A DNA stretch of 64,000 bases from Fasciola hepatica (GCA_948099385.1 CANUEZ040000029.1:2449501-2513500), one strand, 5' to 3'. Counted from the stretch's first letter, positions 26,346 to 36,600 are shown. Numbers and translations: made by a program. The notes: generated from the letters alone by a model not told the origin.

Positions 26346-27364
26346 CCTAATCACAAGAGCACTGAACAACTGTGAGTTTGTGTCACACCTTTTGTTTCAT
26401 TTAATTCCTAATGTACATACCCTTTTGGCCTTTTTATCACAGCACGCTCCTCCGCCCATCTTAGTTTGCTAGTGTCGTCTTAGATATTGTTGACATTAGT
26501 TTGGTGTACCATGTAGACAGAGTAGTACGCTAAACACCCACCACCGTGCAGTCTATTTCTTCGAATCGCCGCAAAAAATAGAAGGGAAACTTAAAACCTC
26601 ATCGCACATCAACTGCGAGAGTCATTATGCATCGTGAGCGTTCACTAAGTCATTACATGGCAAATGGAAACGTTTAATACTTAAACACATCACATCCGTC
26701 TGTCTAGAAACACGCCCAAAATTTACTGTCGGAAATGATCTCATTCGACTTTTGATCTAGGGCCCCTTGAACGCCTGGACGGTCCTCAGTTCTATTACCT
26801 CTTCCGAGAGTCTATTTTAGTGGTTGAGTAAACGCAACTAAGGCGTATGCGCACACTGATCCGTTCAGTTCATTTCAGTTCAGTTCAGTTCAGTTTCCAC
26901 AGGACGAAAGTGGCCGGGACCAATCGGGCTTCCAGATAGCTGTGTTTTCGGTAAGTTTCCTTGGCTCCCACCACTGCGCGTTAAATGTCTTGTCTGAAAG
27001 GCAGAATTTGAGAGACAGTATCACCTTCACAGACATAAGTTCACTGACAAAAATAGCAGGGGCTCATTATCTCACCTCTCGTTCACACAGCTAGCTCTGG
27101 AAATGCTGTTCCAGCGCAAATGTCTTGAAGTCTTCAATCACTATGAGTATTCGAGGCTTTGAACCCAATTATCCCGGTTCTCGAGGAAATCTTTGGTCGT
27201 CTGTCGGATTCACCAATCTGAAACGAAAGAAAAAGAAGCAAGGGGCGGGGCGGAGCGGCAACAAAAGCGAAACGCGCCAAACATCATGCAGTGTCTCACT
27301 ACGGACAGTGCTTTAAGTGGAATGGAGGTGCGATATTCATGAACAAGTAGCGGAATGGAAATGC
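26346..27364. other. Intergenic with a (TTCAG)n tract
   Basis: A pentanucleotide run, TTCAGTTCATTTCAGTTCAG and onward, spans 26863-26896. It resembles an RTE tail on the minus strand, but I could not recognise element sequence beside it. A plus frame at 27125-27316 is lysine-rich and not convincing. Confidence 0.4.
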
Positions 27365-27720
27365 AATCAAAGACATCTATTTCACTTTTCTGGACAAGGA
27401 ATTACTGGGAGAGGCCCAGGCAGAGATCTGAAATTTTCCTGAAGATACATTTTTTCTGCGAGAGAAAAATATCTTTCGGAAGTGCGTTCCATAGAGTAGT
27501 GACCCCATAGCTAAAAAGGGTAATTCTTGGTGGAGTGCTTGGTTTCGGCTTAAAAGCGTTTCAGCTGTGACCACGGAGAGAAGAGGGTTGACAGACTGAG
27601 AAGCAGCCATCGCTTTGACCTGGCTCAAAAAGGTGAAGCATCAAAAACGGATCACCCCTCATGCGTCTTGAGACAAGGGGATGAGGATGAGGAGCGAGAG
27701 GCGTGTGGGATAGGTTTGGT
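27365..27720 (-). mobile_element. CR1-type LINE, RT C-terminal fragment
   Basis: One minus frame reads SSLRGHS, then PRITLFSYGVTTLWNALPKD, then LSQKKCIFRKISDLCLG. This is the LRGH and FS-RV---WN-LP signature at the end of CR1 ORF2. Upstream, RMRGDPFLMLHLFEPGQSD matches the RR-RGDL---LF block. A stop interrupts just after LRGHS. It abuts the end of the split CR1 element. Confidence 0.65.
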
Positions 27721-27764
27721 GGGACAGATACCATACGGCTTTCGTGGAGGCCCCCGGAAGCTTT

Positions 27765-27851
27765 CTAGGATCTCACGGTCCCAGACAAGACCAGAGAGCA
27801 GTATCTGACTACCGAACTCCCGCAGAGGTCGGGAAGTGAATCTAGGGCCTT
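27765..27851 (-). pseudogene. CR1 element A, 3' end of ORF2 (split part)
   Basis: This is the continuation of the CR1 ORF whose main part lies at 46715-49724, separated from it by the Gypsy insertion. Joining the two at the duplicated CCTT keeps the frame: the last codons before the break (LAFKKV) run straight into KALDSLPDLCGSSVVRYCSL and a stop at 27767-27765. This frame continuity is the strongest proof of the nesting. Confidence 0.85.
27848..27851. repeat. Target-site duplication of Gypsy, left copy
   Basis: CCTT directly before the 5' LTR. The matching CCTT is at 46711-46714, directly after the 3' LTR. A four-base duplication is usual for this Gypsy group. Confidence 0.7.
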
Positions 27852-28264
27852 TGTAGTCAGCTCGATCGTGCGGAGAAAGTGCCTTTTTCTGGACCTCACT
27901 TTGGATCCTCTCCTCTACTATCTTTTCTGACGTTTGACATCGACCTCATTGTGTTGTTCCGCTGCTTACGTTTTACTGGACTGACTTTCTCGAGGTTTCC
28001 GTCGACCCCGTTTTGAATCACTTTCACTTACGGTCTTTTGCCGATTGCACGCGCTCGCGGTTCGCTTTTTGCACAGCCGTTGCGTTCATACCCGTCCGGT
28101 GTATCTCTTGTATCGGTACTGCCTCGGTTCCGTGATATATAGAATACGCCTTGCATCTGTAAACCAAATTGCGTTTTCTCCATTCGTCCGATAGAGGGGA
28201 TAACGTTGGTATTTCGCTGCCAGACTAGATAGAAGACACGTTCACCAGCCGCTCTCGAAAGTCT
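27852..28264 (+). repeat. Gypsy 5' LTR
   Basis: 413 bases beginning TGTAGTCAGC. From about 27922 to the end it matches the 3' LTR almost base for base (I saw one difference in about 340), but the first 70 or so bases differ at roughly 16 positions and by 2 bases in length. A TATATAG box is at 28136-28142. The right boundary is set by where the two LTRs stop matching (AAAGTCT) and by the CCTT duplication; it does not end in the usual CA, so a few bases of doubt remain. Confidence 0.85.
28136..28142 (+). promoter_or_regulatory. TATA-like box in Gypsy 5' LTR
   Basis: TATATAG, in a GC-moderate context that is identical in the 3' LTR (about 46581-46587). It is the likely core promoter of the element. 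Confidence 0.4.
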
Positions 28265-28271
28265 TCTACTC

Positions 28272-28285
28272 TGGTGAGCCCGAAA
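28272..28285 (+). other. Gypsy primer-binding site
   Basis: TGGTGAGCCCGAA starts a few bases after the 5' LTR. CsRn1-type elements use tRNA-Trp, and the TGGTGA start would suit that, but I could not check the complement. Confidence 0.5.
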
Positions 28286-28403
28286 CCTCCAAAATCCTCC
28301 TGGATTGTTCGCCCGCTCGTCGAGTCTGTGATGTTTTTCGCTGTTTCACGTCCTCGTTTCGTTGCACGATATGTCTTTCACGATATATCATCGCAACATA
28401 ATC

Positions 28404-28856
28404 ATGTCTGGAAATGAGATGCAGCTCGACACAGACCTCACTCTTTGAGTGGTTGCTCCCAAGCGGGTGGGGTTTATCCCACACGCCCCTAAGGTTTGGT
28501 TTGCAGCTTTATGGATGCGATTTCTGGCAAGTACGATTTTGGCCAGCGCCAACGATTTCTTCGGGCCTCAGAGGCGGTTCCGGGCGATTTTGTTACCTCA
28601 CTGAGGGATTTGGTAATAAATCCTCCTTGAGAGCAGCCGCACGATCGGGGACACAAAATCCAATCGGCGCCTAGCTCACCTGCGGTTCTTGGCAGGGCCC
28701 GCTGATAAGGATTCGGAGGCAGTTAATGAATCACGGTTGGACTCCTCACCCTTCCATGTCCAGACCACCGTAACTGCTCTCCCCGAGGACACGTCTTTGG
28801 AACGAGCAGCTGCCGCGGCTGACAAGATTGTCGCACGTGTCGGCAGTGGAGCTAGT
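28404..28856 (+). pseudogene. Gypsy gag, N-terminal part
   Basis: Starting at ATG 28404 (MSGNEMQLDTDLTL), a stop follows almost at once, then VVAPKRVGFIPHAPKVWFAA, the usual capsid start. More stops come at about 28606-28620. The frame then reads cleanly through LAHLRFLAGPADKDSEAV and FHVQTTVTALPEDTSLERAA to ARVGSGAS, where BEL-1 enters. The LAGPA, VQT-L-ALP and LERAAAAADKI order is that of the Gag major homology region. The gene continues at 35575. Confidence 0.75.
28852..28856. repeat. Target-site duplication of BEL-1, left copy
   Basis: CTAGT, repeated exactly at 35570-35574. Five bases is the usual BEL/Pao duplication. Confidence 0.95.
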
Positions 28857-29235
28857 TGTTACGAACGTTTAAGCAATGCGTAGCCAAAATCGCAACGTAT
28901 CCCGAAATCAGAAGGCGATTATCCGTGATAATTCTACGATACTAGATTAATAAAATAAACAATGACATAAACAATATACAAACCTCAATAATACGATCAC
29001 AAAGACTCAACAACGAGAAACCGAATGGCAGCGTGTGAGCAGACAGCACGTGCGTCACGCAGGTCCTGAGCAAGGATGTGCCAAAATAGCGCTCTGGGCG
29101 CGAACAAACAACAATTGGTCCAGAAAAACAACCAGTTCGTAAAGACAAGTCAATAGTGTATGGAAATGAGTGATGTTGGGAAAAAACACTGAATCGCGAG
29201 GGAAAAAGGGGGATTTTCCACGACCGGCTGTTACA
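28857..29235 (-). repeat. BEL-1 3' LTR
   Basis: Plus-strand ends are TGTTACGAAC and GGCTGTTACA; in element sense it begins TGTAACAGCC and ends CGTAACA. It differs from the other LTR at three positions (near 28871, 28952 and 29032). Confidence 0.95.
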
Positions 29236-29244
29236 CCGCCCACC
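29236..29244 (-). other. BEL-1 polypurine tract
   Basis: GGTGGGCGG directly before the 3' LTR in element sense. BEL-2 has the same nine bases directly before its 3' LTR (43571-43579). Confidence 0.75.
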
Positions 29245-29952
29245 AAAATCCTCCTGGATCCTTAGCAAAGTCAAAGGTTCGGTATAAAGGTACTGATTCT
29301 TCCTACCTGCCTAGGCCCTGCTGTCAGTGCGCGCGTCTAATGCTCGTCGTCAACGTTCTACTACTGGTCGCACCTAATCCACTGGATACCTAGACGTGAG
29401 GCTAGTCTACATCTTCCACGAGACCAAATTACCGATGGCGGGCGTGAATGGTCACATAGACGTTGTCCTCGTAAGGGGCCGTCTGGTCCTGGATGTACGT
29501 GCTTGAGTGTGTGTGTGTGTGTGCGTGTGTGTGTGCGTGTGTGTGTGTGTGTGCCGGGGTTACAATGAAATCACAGGTATGACTACACATCAAAGGAGGA
29601 CTTTCTGCAATGTCAACAAAAGACCGCGTGGCAAGAAAACGAGTAAATGTAGCATGTATGTGTGACCTGAGCTCCGCTAATTCCACATATGCAAGGGGAA
29701 TTCGGTAGCGTCAACAAAAGGCAAACAAAGAACACTGTCACATGTATGATGGGTTTACGGGATGTAGAGTGCGTCGTGCCTGCGTGTATGTATCGGGATG
29801 TATAATGGAATCGCACTCATCACCACATATCGGAAAGAACCTTCTGTTATGTCAACGAAAGGACCGCGAGCACTGTAACGTGTTTGACGGAGATTGTGTG
29901 GTATATATGGTGTTTCTTTATCCACCTCGATTACTGGTGTGAAAAAGGTTTA
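29245..29952 (-). other. BEL-1 3' noncoding region with a (GT)n tract
   Basis: About 700 bases between the polyprotein stop and the polypurine tract hold no frame of note. A GT-rich microsatellite spans about 29508-29555. Several blocks recur within it (the GTCAACAAAA/GTCAACGAAA-GG pattern near 29615, 29710 and 29853), suggesting a local decayed tandem repeat. BEL-2 has the homologous region at 42876-43570. Confidence 0.7.
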
Positions 29953-32900
29953 CTAGGCCTCAGGGTTATCAGCTTCTCCGTCTTCGCTCTCGAGTAGGTT
30001 AATACTGCGTATGTCACGAATGAGCACTCCGTTGGCTGTCTTCACCCTCACCGTTCTTATCATTTCGTCAGTGCTTTTGATGGTTTCCGTAACTACTCCC
30101 AAAGACCAAGCGCTGAAATGTGCGCGTTCGTCGGCGATCATAACCACGTCCCCAACTTTGAATGGTCTTGTTTTGGCCAGCCACTTCTGTCGAGTCTGCA
30201 AAGCCGGTAGGTACTCCCGTAGCCATCGCCTCCAGAAGACCTTGGCCAGATAGTTCGCTTGCTTCCACCCGTGGAGGTAGCTCCCACGAAGGTTTACCGG
30301 CCCTTGGAAACCCTCGTTCGACCTTAACGTCAATAAGTCGTTCGGGGTGAGCGCCAGGTGGGTGGGGTCGCCGTTCAATACTGGAACCAGGGGGCGGTTG
30401 TTCAGGATTCGCTCCACCTCAGTCATGACGGTGTTCAGCGTCTCGTCGTCGGGCGGCTGCTGCTCCATGATTGACAGCAATATCCGTCTGGCGGACCGGA
30501 TCATGCGTTCCCATATGCCGCCTCGGTGACTGGCCTGTGGGGGGTTGAAATGCCATCGTATGCCGCAGGCCACGGTTCGATTCTGCAGTTCGTCCCTGTT
30601 TATGTTCTTGTGCCAACGCTGCAATTCCCGTTGAGCGCCCACAAAGTTTGATCCATTATCTGAGTATATATCGGCCGGTACGCCTCTTCGGTTGATAAAT
30701 CTTTGCAAGGCCCGTAGAAACGAATCGGTCGTCATCGAATGTGCGACTTCTAGGTGTACCGCACGTGATTTCATGCACGTCATGATACATCCGTATCGCT
30801 TTTCTAATCTTTTCCCGCACTTGATCCACAAGGGCCCGAAATAGTCCAACCCGGTGTCACTGAACGGCCACCAGCCCGTAGTCACCCTGCATTCTGGTAG
30901 TGGGGCCATGAGTTGTTTGCCTGCTGTGGCATTGCGTCTCCTGCATTGCACACACCGTCGGATTACGCGTTTTACAGTCTCTCGTCCTCTCAACAACCAA
31001 AGACGCTTTCGGATGACGCTCGTCACGTGACTTTCCCCGGCATGTCCCTCCATGGCGTGGACGTGTTGAATCATTAGCTCTACTACAGGTTGTCTCGCAG
31101 GCAGCAGTATAGGATACTTTGTGTCGAAGTTCAGGTGGGCGTTGGTCAGCCTACCATCCACCCGCAGCAGTCCGTTGATGAGTTTTGGGTTTAAACGCTT
31201 CAGCTCGCCTCTTGGAGATGGCATGTCTTCATTGGTCGGCCCCACTTCTTCCGCCCTCTTGAGTTCTTGGGCGAAAGCCTCGCGTTGCATCATTCTGAAA
31301 ATATCATACTCTGCCGCTTGTAGCTCATCGGAACCTATCGAGCCGACCGGTATCCGACCTGAGGGCCGTAGCCCTTTCATGACTAGTAAATTTCTCTTGA
31401 ACCTGGTTAACCAAACTGGCGAACGAAGCGTCTTCATCCAGGAAGAAAACCTGACCAGTCGCGATAGAATGGACGACGCTTCGACGACGTTGGTTGCTAT
31501 CACTACGCCTTTGATCTCCAGTTCCAATTCCGTAGGGTTTTTTAATTCGGACACGGGCCAGTCCTGTTTGGGCAATTGCAGGAAGTTTGGCCCTCTCGTC
31601 CACGTGTCCAGTTGCCTGAAGTTGTTCGCACCTCGGGAGCACAGGTCGGCCGGATTATCTCCAGACCTGACACGACTCCACTGGTGCGTGGCTGATTCAT
31701 CGTGGATAATCGTGAGCCGGTTAGCAACGAAAGTACTAAACCGGCTCCGTACGTTGTTAATGTAGTAAAGTACTACCGTTGAATCCGTCCAGAAGCTCAC
31801 CGACCAAATGTAGAGATCGAAACATCTCTTCACAGCTTGCACCACCCTGACTGCCAACACGGCTGCGCTGAGTTCAAGGCGTGGGATTGAGACCGACTTC
31901 AGTGGGGCAACGCGGGCTTTGGCGAACAGGATCCTCGTGGTATATTGTCCATCTCCTGCGCACCATCGTCCGTAAACCACAGCTCCATAACCGACTTCGG
32001 AGGCATCGCAAAAAGTATGTAGTTCTCCAGTCCGTGCCGTATGGCCAGGGGTCAAACATCGTGGGATCCTTATGTACCCTAATTTCTTCAAGGTGTTCAG
32101 AAATTCTTCCCAGTCCAGCCGGTCCCCTTGGTCCAGTGCCTGGTCCCAATCAACTTTCTTACGGCACAGCCGCTGCAGCAAGATCTTTCCGGGTAGCAGC
32201 CATGGTGAGACGAAACCGAGTGGGTCGAACAAACTTGAGACGGCAGATAGTATGCCACGACGGGTTATTGGCAGCCCGGGAACGTTCAGTTCGAAAACAA
32301 AATCGTCCGTTTCCGCGTCCCATTGTATCCCTAAAGTGCGCTCGATAGGAAGTGGAGAGCCGTCCAAATCTCTTACCCTTTCGGCCTTTTCGTGATACGG
32401 GATGACCTTCAGCACTTCTGAAGCGTTCGACATCCATTTAGTTAGATGGAAGCCTCCCTCTTCCAGCAATCTCGTCAGAACCCTGAACTGCTCTAGAGCT
32501 GATTCCACATCATCGAATGACCCAAGGTAGTCGTCGACGTAGAAGTTCCTGCCGACGCTTTCTACCACCGTCCGATGTACTAGATCGCCATGTTTGTTCG
32601 CTGATTCTCGGAGGGCGTAGTTTGCACAAAATGGTGACGATATGGCTCCGAAGGGGCGTACGGTCATCCTATAATTCACCACTGCGTTGTTCCGGTCGCT
32701 CCCTTCCCACCACAGGAAACGCAAAGCATCTCGTTCTCCTACCGGAATCTTCACCTGATGAAACATTTCCCTAATGTCAGCAGACAAAGCCACTTTACCC
32801 ACTCTGAAACGGCACAAAACATCGATCAATGGTGTGGTCCAGTCAGGCCGTTGCAGTAGGCGATCGTTTAACGACTTGCCCTGGAACTTGGCCGCACAGT

Positions 32901-35148
32901 CGAAAACCACCCGCAGTTTATTGGGTTTCTTGGGGTTGATAACCGGATGGTGAGGCAGATACCAGATACCCCTTTTGCTGTCGGTGTTAACAGGCACCTT
33001 TTCAACGTAACCGAGGGCCTCGTTTCGCTTCATCAAATCCGCGTATCGTTCCCACAGATTCTGGTCTCGAATGAAGCGTTCTTTTAGTCGTAGTAATCGT
33101 TGGAGAACATAATTTCTGTTGTCAGTCCACGGGTCGACCGGTGTGCGCCATGGGAGGGGAACCTTGAACTGTTTTTTGAGGCCTCTAGAGCCTTGCCGCA
33201 CCGTTTGTAGAGCGAAGTGATCCTCTTGAGACAACGTCGGTCTTTCGTCTCCAATGTCATAAAACTCCTTTTCATACAGCCGTTGCAGATGATACTCTAT
33301 GCGGTCCGTTTCGGCGGATAAGTAATTCACGGAACCGCGTACCCCTACCGGACCGTATAACATCCATCCCAGAGCCGTGCGTACGGCATAAGGTGCCTGG
33401 CGGTCGCCCACTCTCTGGTCAAGCACCCAATGCGCCTCTGGCACGTCGCATCCGATGAGGAGATCCACTTCATCATCTTCCCAGTCTACGACGGTTACAT
33501 CCTGCAGGTGGGGCCACCGAGTCAAGATTGCGTCCACCGATCTTGGTGCTCGCATGGGGAGATCCGCTAACGTGAATGCCTCCGTTGGTTCAATTTCCTC
33601 GTTAGTGTCTAGACAGATGAGTTGCAGCCTTAATCTACCGGCAGTCATTACCTGTGTTCCACCCACCGTGCTCACTGCCAGCGACGTCGCACCTTTAGCC
33701 AGTTGGTGTTTGTCGGCAAACCGCTCTTTCACTAAAGTGGTGTCGGATCCACTATCAACGAAAGCCAACGCCTTGACTATCCCAGTCGCAGTCACTACTC
33801 CCACGGCCACTACGCCTAAACGTACCGGTTTACTGGCAGATTGTGAAGTTGAACAAATCACGCTGGGCTTGGCACTCGCCTCGGATATGGTTACTCTCGC
33901 CTGATGCAGCAGCCGATGGTGTCTGCCCGTGCAGCCCTCGTAACCACATCGATTCCTTGTTCGACAGGCTGCTGCCCGGTGCGTGGCGTTGAGACAGATG
34001 AAACATGCTCCTGCCATCCTCGCCATTCCCCACCGTTCGTCTATTGCGGCGTTGCCGAACTTGGGGCATTCTGGTAGACCATGGCTAGTACCACAGGATC
34101 TGCAATTTGGTTTCGCCGTAGCATCTCGTGAAATGACGTGTGTGTTGGTCCAAGGCTGGTACTTTGGATATTCCCGTACAGGGGTTTGGGCTCGGCTAGT
34201 ACCGGGCTTGTTTGCTCGGTTGCTGTCCCGGATGAGTCGGCCAAATCTGCTGTCAGCTATCTTCGTTTGCCTGTCTAAGTATTCAGTCAGGTCTTCGAAG
34301 TTGGCTTCTCTGTCGCCTCGGCTTATCCGTTCAGCTTCTTCCGCCCACCGACCCCGTAGTTCGGGAGAGAGGTGACGGACTATGCCTTCCAAAGTGTGCA
34401 TGGCGTCTAGGTCAGCCCTGTAACCTAAATGGTCGAGGGCTATTGAGCAGTTCTGCATCTTGATCACCAGGTCGGCCATGGTGTAGACGTCGCCCTTGGT
34501 TCTCTTTGCCTCTACCATCACGCCCTCTATTAGGTTACGGGCTACTTTGAAAGGTTGGCCAAACAAGTCCCTCAGAATCTTTCTTGCCCTTGTGTAGCCT
34601 TGTTCTGGATCGAGCATGGTGCACCCGTCGATAGCTTCTCTTGCTCGGCCTCGGCAGTAGTGAACAAGGTAAAGAAGCCTTTGCCCAGGGTCGGTTACCT
34701 TGTTTTCAACGAACGTCTCGAACTGTTTGACAAACTTGCAGTATTGCTCAGCTCGCCTGTCGAAAACCGTTAACTCCACTCTAGGCAGATCGATCGATGG
34801 TGGTTTGTATTCGGCGACCGGCTTGGGGTTCCCTACTTTATTGCACTCTAACCTATCGGAAGTGTCGGAGTCACTGGTCTCATGCTCTCGCTGTTTCTGT
34901 GTACACTTCTCTGCTTCATGCGCCTGTAGTCTAGCCGAAAGTAGCTGTTGCTCTAGTTCTAGTATTCTCAGCTTATATAAATCGACATCCTTACGATCAA
35001 TATTGCTTTCAACAACACATGAGCTAGCACTGACAGGACTAGGCGATCTAGCATTAACTAAAGAATCATATGTACCCAAAACCTCCCCAGAGACTTGCCG
35101 TATTACTTCCTGTCCGGATTCGACTGCTTTTGATCCTTTTCTTGGCAT
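29953..35148 (-). CDS. BEL/Pao Gag-Pol polyprotein (intact)
   Basis: One frame of 1,731 residues from ATG 35148 (MPRKGSKAV). The frame is open a further 27 codons back into the LTR, but this ATG lies after the primer site and is the sensible start. Domains in order: a heptad-like helix (LELEQQLLSAR), the DUF1759 Gag core, two zinc-knuckle regions (CRSCGTSHGLPEC; CFICLNATHRAAAC), aspartic protease (AFVDSGSDT, about residue 465), reverse transcriptase (LSADIREMFHQV; catalytic NFYVDDYLGS, about 870), RNase H (FCDASEVGYGA), integrase with an HHCC finger ending CVQCRRRN, and the D,D,E triad in GLDYFGP (about 1433), YSDNGSNF and GGIWERM, then a DUF5641 C-terminus. All catalytic residues I looked for are present. 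The product would copy and integrate the element. No frame damage is seen. Confidence 0.95.
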   Translation of the reverse strand: MPRKGSKAVESGQEVIRQVSGEVLGTYDSLVNARSPSPVSASSCVVESNIDRKDVDLYKLRILELEQQLLSARLQAHEAEKCTQKQREHETSDSDTSDRLECNKVGNPKPVAEYKPPSIDLPRVELTVFDRRAEQYCKFVKQFETFVENKVTDPGQRLLYLVHYCRGRAREAIDGCTMLDPEQGYTRARKILRDLFGQPFKVARNLIEGVMVEAKRTKGDVYTMADLVIKMQNCSIALDHLGYRADLDAMHTLEGIVRHLSPELRGRWAEEAERISRGDREANFEDLTEYLDRQTKIADSRFGRLIRDSNRANKPGTSRAQTPVREYPKYQPWTNTHVISRDATAKPNCRSCGTSHGLPECPKFGNAAIDERWGMARMAGACFICLNATHRAAACRTRNRCGYEGCTGRHHRLLHQARVTISEASAKPSVICSTSQSASKPVRLGVVAVGVVTATGIVKALAFVDSGSDTTLVKERFADKHQLAKGATSLAVSTVGGTQVMTAGRLRLQLICLDTNEEIEPTEAFTLADLPMRAPRSVDAILTRWPHLQDVTVVDWEDDEVDLLIGCDVPEAHWVLDQRVGDRQAPYAVRTALGWMLYGPVGVRGSVNYLSAETDRIEYHLQRLYEKEFYDIGDERPTLSQEDHFALQTVRQGSRGLKKQFKVPLPWRTPVDPWTDNRNYVLQRLLRLKERFIRDQNLWERYADLMKRNEALGYVEKVPVNTDSKRGIWYLPHHPVINPKKPNKLRVVFDCAAKFQGKSLNDRLLQRPDWTTPLIDVLCRFRVGKVALSADIREMFHQVKIPVGERDALRFLWWEGSDRNNAVVNYRMTVRPFGAISSPFCANYALRESANKHGDLVHRTVVESVGRNFYVDDYLGSFDDVESALEQFRVLTRLLEEGGFHLTKWMSNASEVLKVIPYHEKAERVRDLDGSPLPIERTLGIQWDAETDDFVFELNVPGLPITRRGILSAVSSLFDPLGFVSPWLLPGKILLQRLCRKKVDWDQALDQGDRLDWEEFLNTLKKLGYIRIPRCLTPGHTARTGELHTFCDASEVGYGAVVYGRWCAGDGQYTTRILFAKARVAPLKSVSIPRLELSAAVLAVRVVQAVKRCFDLYIWSVSFWTDSTVVLYYINNVRSRFSTFVANRLTIIHDESATHQWSRVRSGDNPADLCSRGANNFRQLDTWTRGPNFLQLPKQDWPVSELKNPTELELEIKGVVIATNVVEASSILSRLVRFSSWMKTLRSPVWLTRFKRNLLVMKGLRPSGRIPVGSIGSDELQAAEYDIFRMMQREAFAQELKRAEEVGPTNEDMPSPRGELKRLNPKLINGLLRVDGRLTNAHLNFDTKYPILLPARQPVVELMIQHVHAMEGHAGESHVTSVIRKRLWLLRGRETVKRVIRRCVQCRRRNATAGKQLMAPLPECRVTTGWWPFSDTGLDYFGPLWIKCGKRLEKRYGCIMTCMKSRAVHLEVAHSMTTDSFLRALQRFINRRGVPADIYSDNGSNFVGAQRELQRWHKNINRDELQNRTVACGIRWHFNPPQASHRGGIWERMIRSARRILLSIMEQQPPDDETLNTVMTEVERILNNRPLVPVLNGDPTHLALTPNDLLTLRSNEGFQGPVNLRGSYLHGWKQANYLAKVFWRRWLREYLPALQTRQKWLAKTRPFKVGDVVMIADERAHFSAWSLGVVTETIKSTDEMIRTVRVKTANGVLIRDIRSINLLESEDGEADNPEA

Positions 35149-35166
35149 TTTGCGTGATTTTTCCTC

Positions 35167-35173
35167 GTTCCAA
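35167..35173 (-). other. BEL-1 primer-binding site (putative)
   Basis: In element sense TGGAACG begins 18 bases after the 5' LTR. BEL-2 has the same motif at the same distance (about 37673-37679), while neighbouring bases differ, so it is probably functional. The spacer is longer than the few bases usual in LTR elements. Confidence 0.5.
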
Positions 35174-35190
35174 ATAGATCTATTGAGTAT

Positions 35191-35569
35191 TGTTACGAAC
35201 GTTTGAGCAATGCGTAGCCAAAATCGCAACGTATCCCGAAATCAGAAGGCGATTATCCGTGATAATTCTACGATACTAGATTATTAAAATAAACAATGAC
35301 ATAAACAATATACAAACCTCAATAATACGATCACAAAGACTCAACAACGAGAAACCGAATGGCAGCGTATGAGCAGACAGCACGTGCGTCACGCAGGTCC
35401 TGAGCAAGGATGTGCCAAAATAGCGCTCTGGGCGCGAACAAACAACAATTGGTCCAGAAAAACAACCAGTTCGTAAAGACAAGTCAATAGTGTATGGAAA
35501 TGAGTGATGTTGGGAAAAAACACTGAATCGCGAGGGAAAAAGGGGGATTTTCCACGACCGGCTGTTACA
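35191..35569 (-). repeat. BEL-1 5' LTR
   Basis: 379 bases, the partner of 28857-29235. It is followed directly by the second copy of the CTAGT duplication (35570-35574). Confidence 0.95.
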
Positions 35570-35574
35570 CTAGT

Positions 35575-35881
35575 CCCCTCATCGCCACGACATTGCGCAG
35601 TCCTCGCGGAGTTGATCTGGATGAATCACCGGAGAAGCTTCAGCACTCTCGATCCATCCGGCATCGAGTGTCCTCCAAAGACAGATTTCAAGGGTCTACC
35701 CCTCGCAGTAACCCGCTTAAGCAACGGCACGGACGTGCGCCCTCCACTGCCCACGTCCGCCGTGAATCCGCCTCACCTGCCTTGTCCAAACCAGATCATC
35801 CTACCAGCGGTTTTTGTTGGTTCCACCGCGTTTTCGGACCGGCCGCCTGTAGGTGCAGACATTCGTGCTTATACGCGGCGT
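35575..35881 (+). pseudogene. Gypsy gag, C-terminal part
   Basis: This continues the gag frame broken at 28856. Across the join, GAS runs into PLIATTLRSPRGVDLDESPE without a frame change. It ends with the C-H-C-C zinc motif CWFHRVFGPAACRCRHSC and LYAA stop. That motif, in place of a standard CCHC knuckle, marks the CsRn1 group. Confidence 0.85.
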
Positions 35882-36600
35882 GAAAAGCCACTGCCGGCGA
35901 GTAGAAGCGGCAGTATTCGCCGGCAATCAGTCTCAGATTGGCCGTTTATTTTACGTGCGTGATTCGTGCGCTAGCGCTAGGTACCTAGTGGATACTGGGG
36001 CCCAAGTTTCTGTCTTGCTGGTTGGCAAAGACAAGCCACGAGCTTCTTTGATTCGGCTGTCCGCGGCGAACGATTCCTCCATTCCTACCTACGGCACGAG
36101 ACAGCTTGCGGTCAGCCTGGGACCTCGATGATGATGTCTGTGGACCTTCGTTCTTGCGGACGTCCCCACAGGCATACTAGGAATCGATTTTCTGCATCAC
36201 TATGAATCACTTGTTGATTCACGTGGTCTGCAGCTTACTGATCCTTCGTCAGACACTAAATTTACTGGTCTCGCAGCTCGAACAGATGCATACCGATTCA
36301 CAGGTTCGTTTTCTAACATTCTCCATGATTTCCATTCTTTATTTATTAAATTCCTAATTTTGACTAAACCATTTGAAGAGATAGGGACAGTGGCCGATCG
36401 TGTGGCACACCACATTGTCACTAGCGGACCGCCAGTCACGGCACGACCACGCCGACTGGCACCGGACAACCTGGCTTTCGCCGAAAGTGAGTTTGACCTT
36501 CTGAAGGTATTGTCCGTCATTCTTACAGTCCATGGGCCTCACCTCTCCAAAGTGTTCCTAAGAAAGATGGCATTAGCTGGCGACCATGTGGTGACTATCG
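35853..36600 (+). pseudogene. Gypsy pol: protease and start of reverse transcriptase
   Basis: The protease active site is in ARYLVDTGAQVSVL (about 35970-36010), followed by a flap-side FVLADVPTGILGIDFLHHYE in another frame. The frame overlaps the end of gag, shifted by minus one. RT begins with VAHHIVTSGPPVTARPRRLA at about 36395. The DWRPCGDYRALN block is present but damaged (RPCGDYRALNSV readable in a shifted frame at about 36573). Several frame changes show it is dead. Confidence 0.8.

Larger units (their letters stand above)
28857..35569 (-). mobile_element. BEL/Pao LTR retrotransposon, apparently complete (BEL-1)
   Basis: 6,713 bases with LTRs of 379 bases each at 28857-29235 (3' LTR in element sense) and 35191-35569 (5' LTR). 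They differ at only three positions that I could find. An exact five-base duplication (CTAGT) flanks it. One uninterrupted polyprotein frame fills the interior. Primer site and polypurine tract are recognisable. It is inserted in the gag gene of the Gypsy element, in the opposite orientation. Everything needed for activity appears to be present. Confidence 0.95.

Noticed and set aside
29508..29555. CRISPR-like or regulatory repeat
   Set aside because: It is a plain GT microsatellite inside the BEL-1 3' noncoding region.
31121..35206. Many plus-strand open frames of 60-214 codons
   Set aside because: They lie opposite the intact BEL-1 polyprotein and are composed of its complement. The same shadows appear opposite BEL-2.
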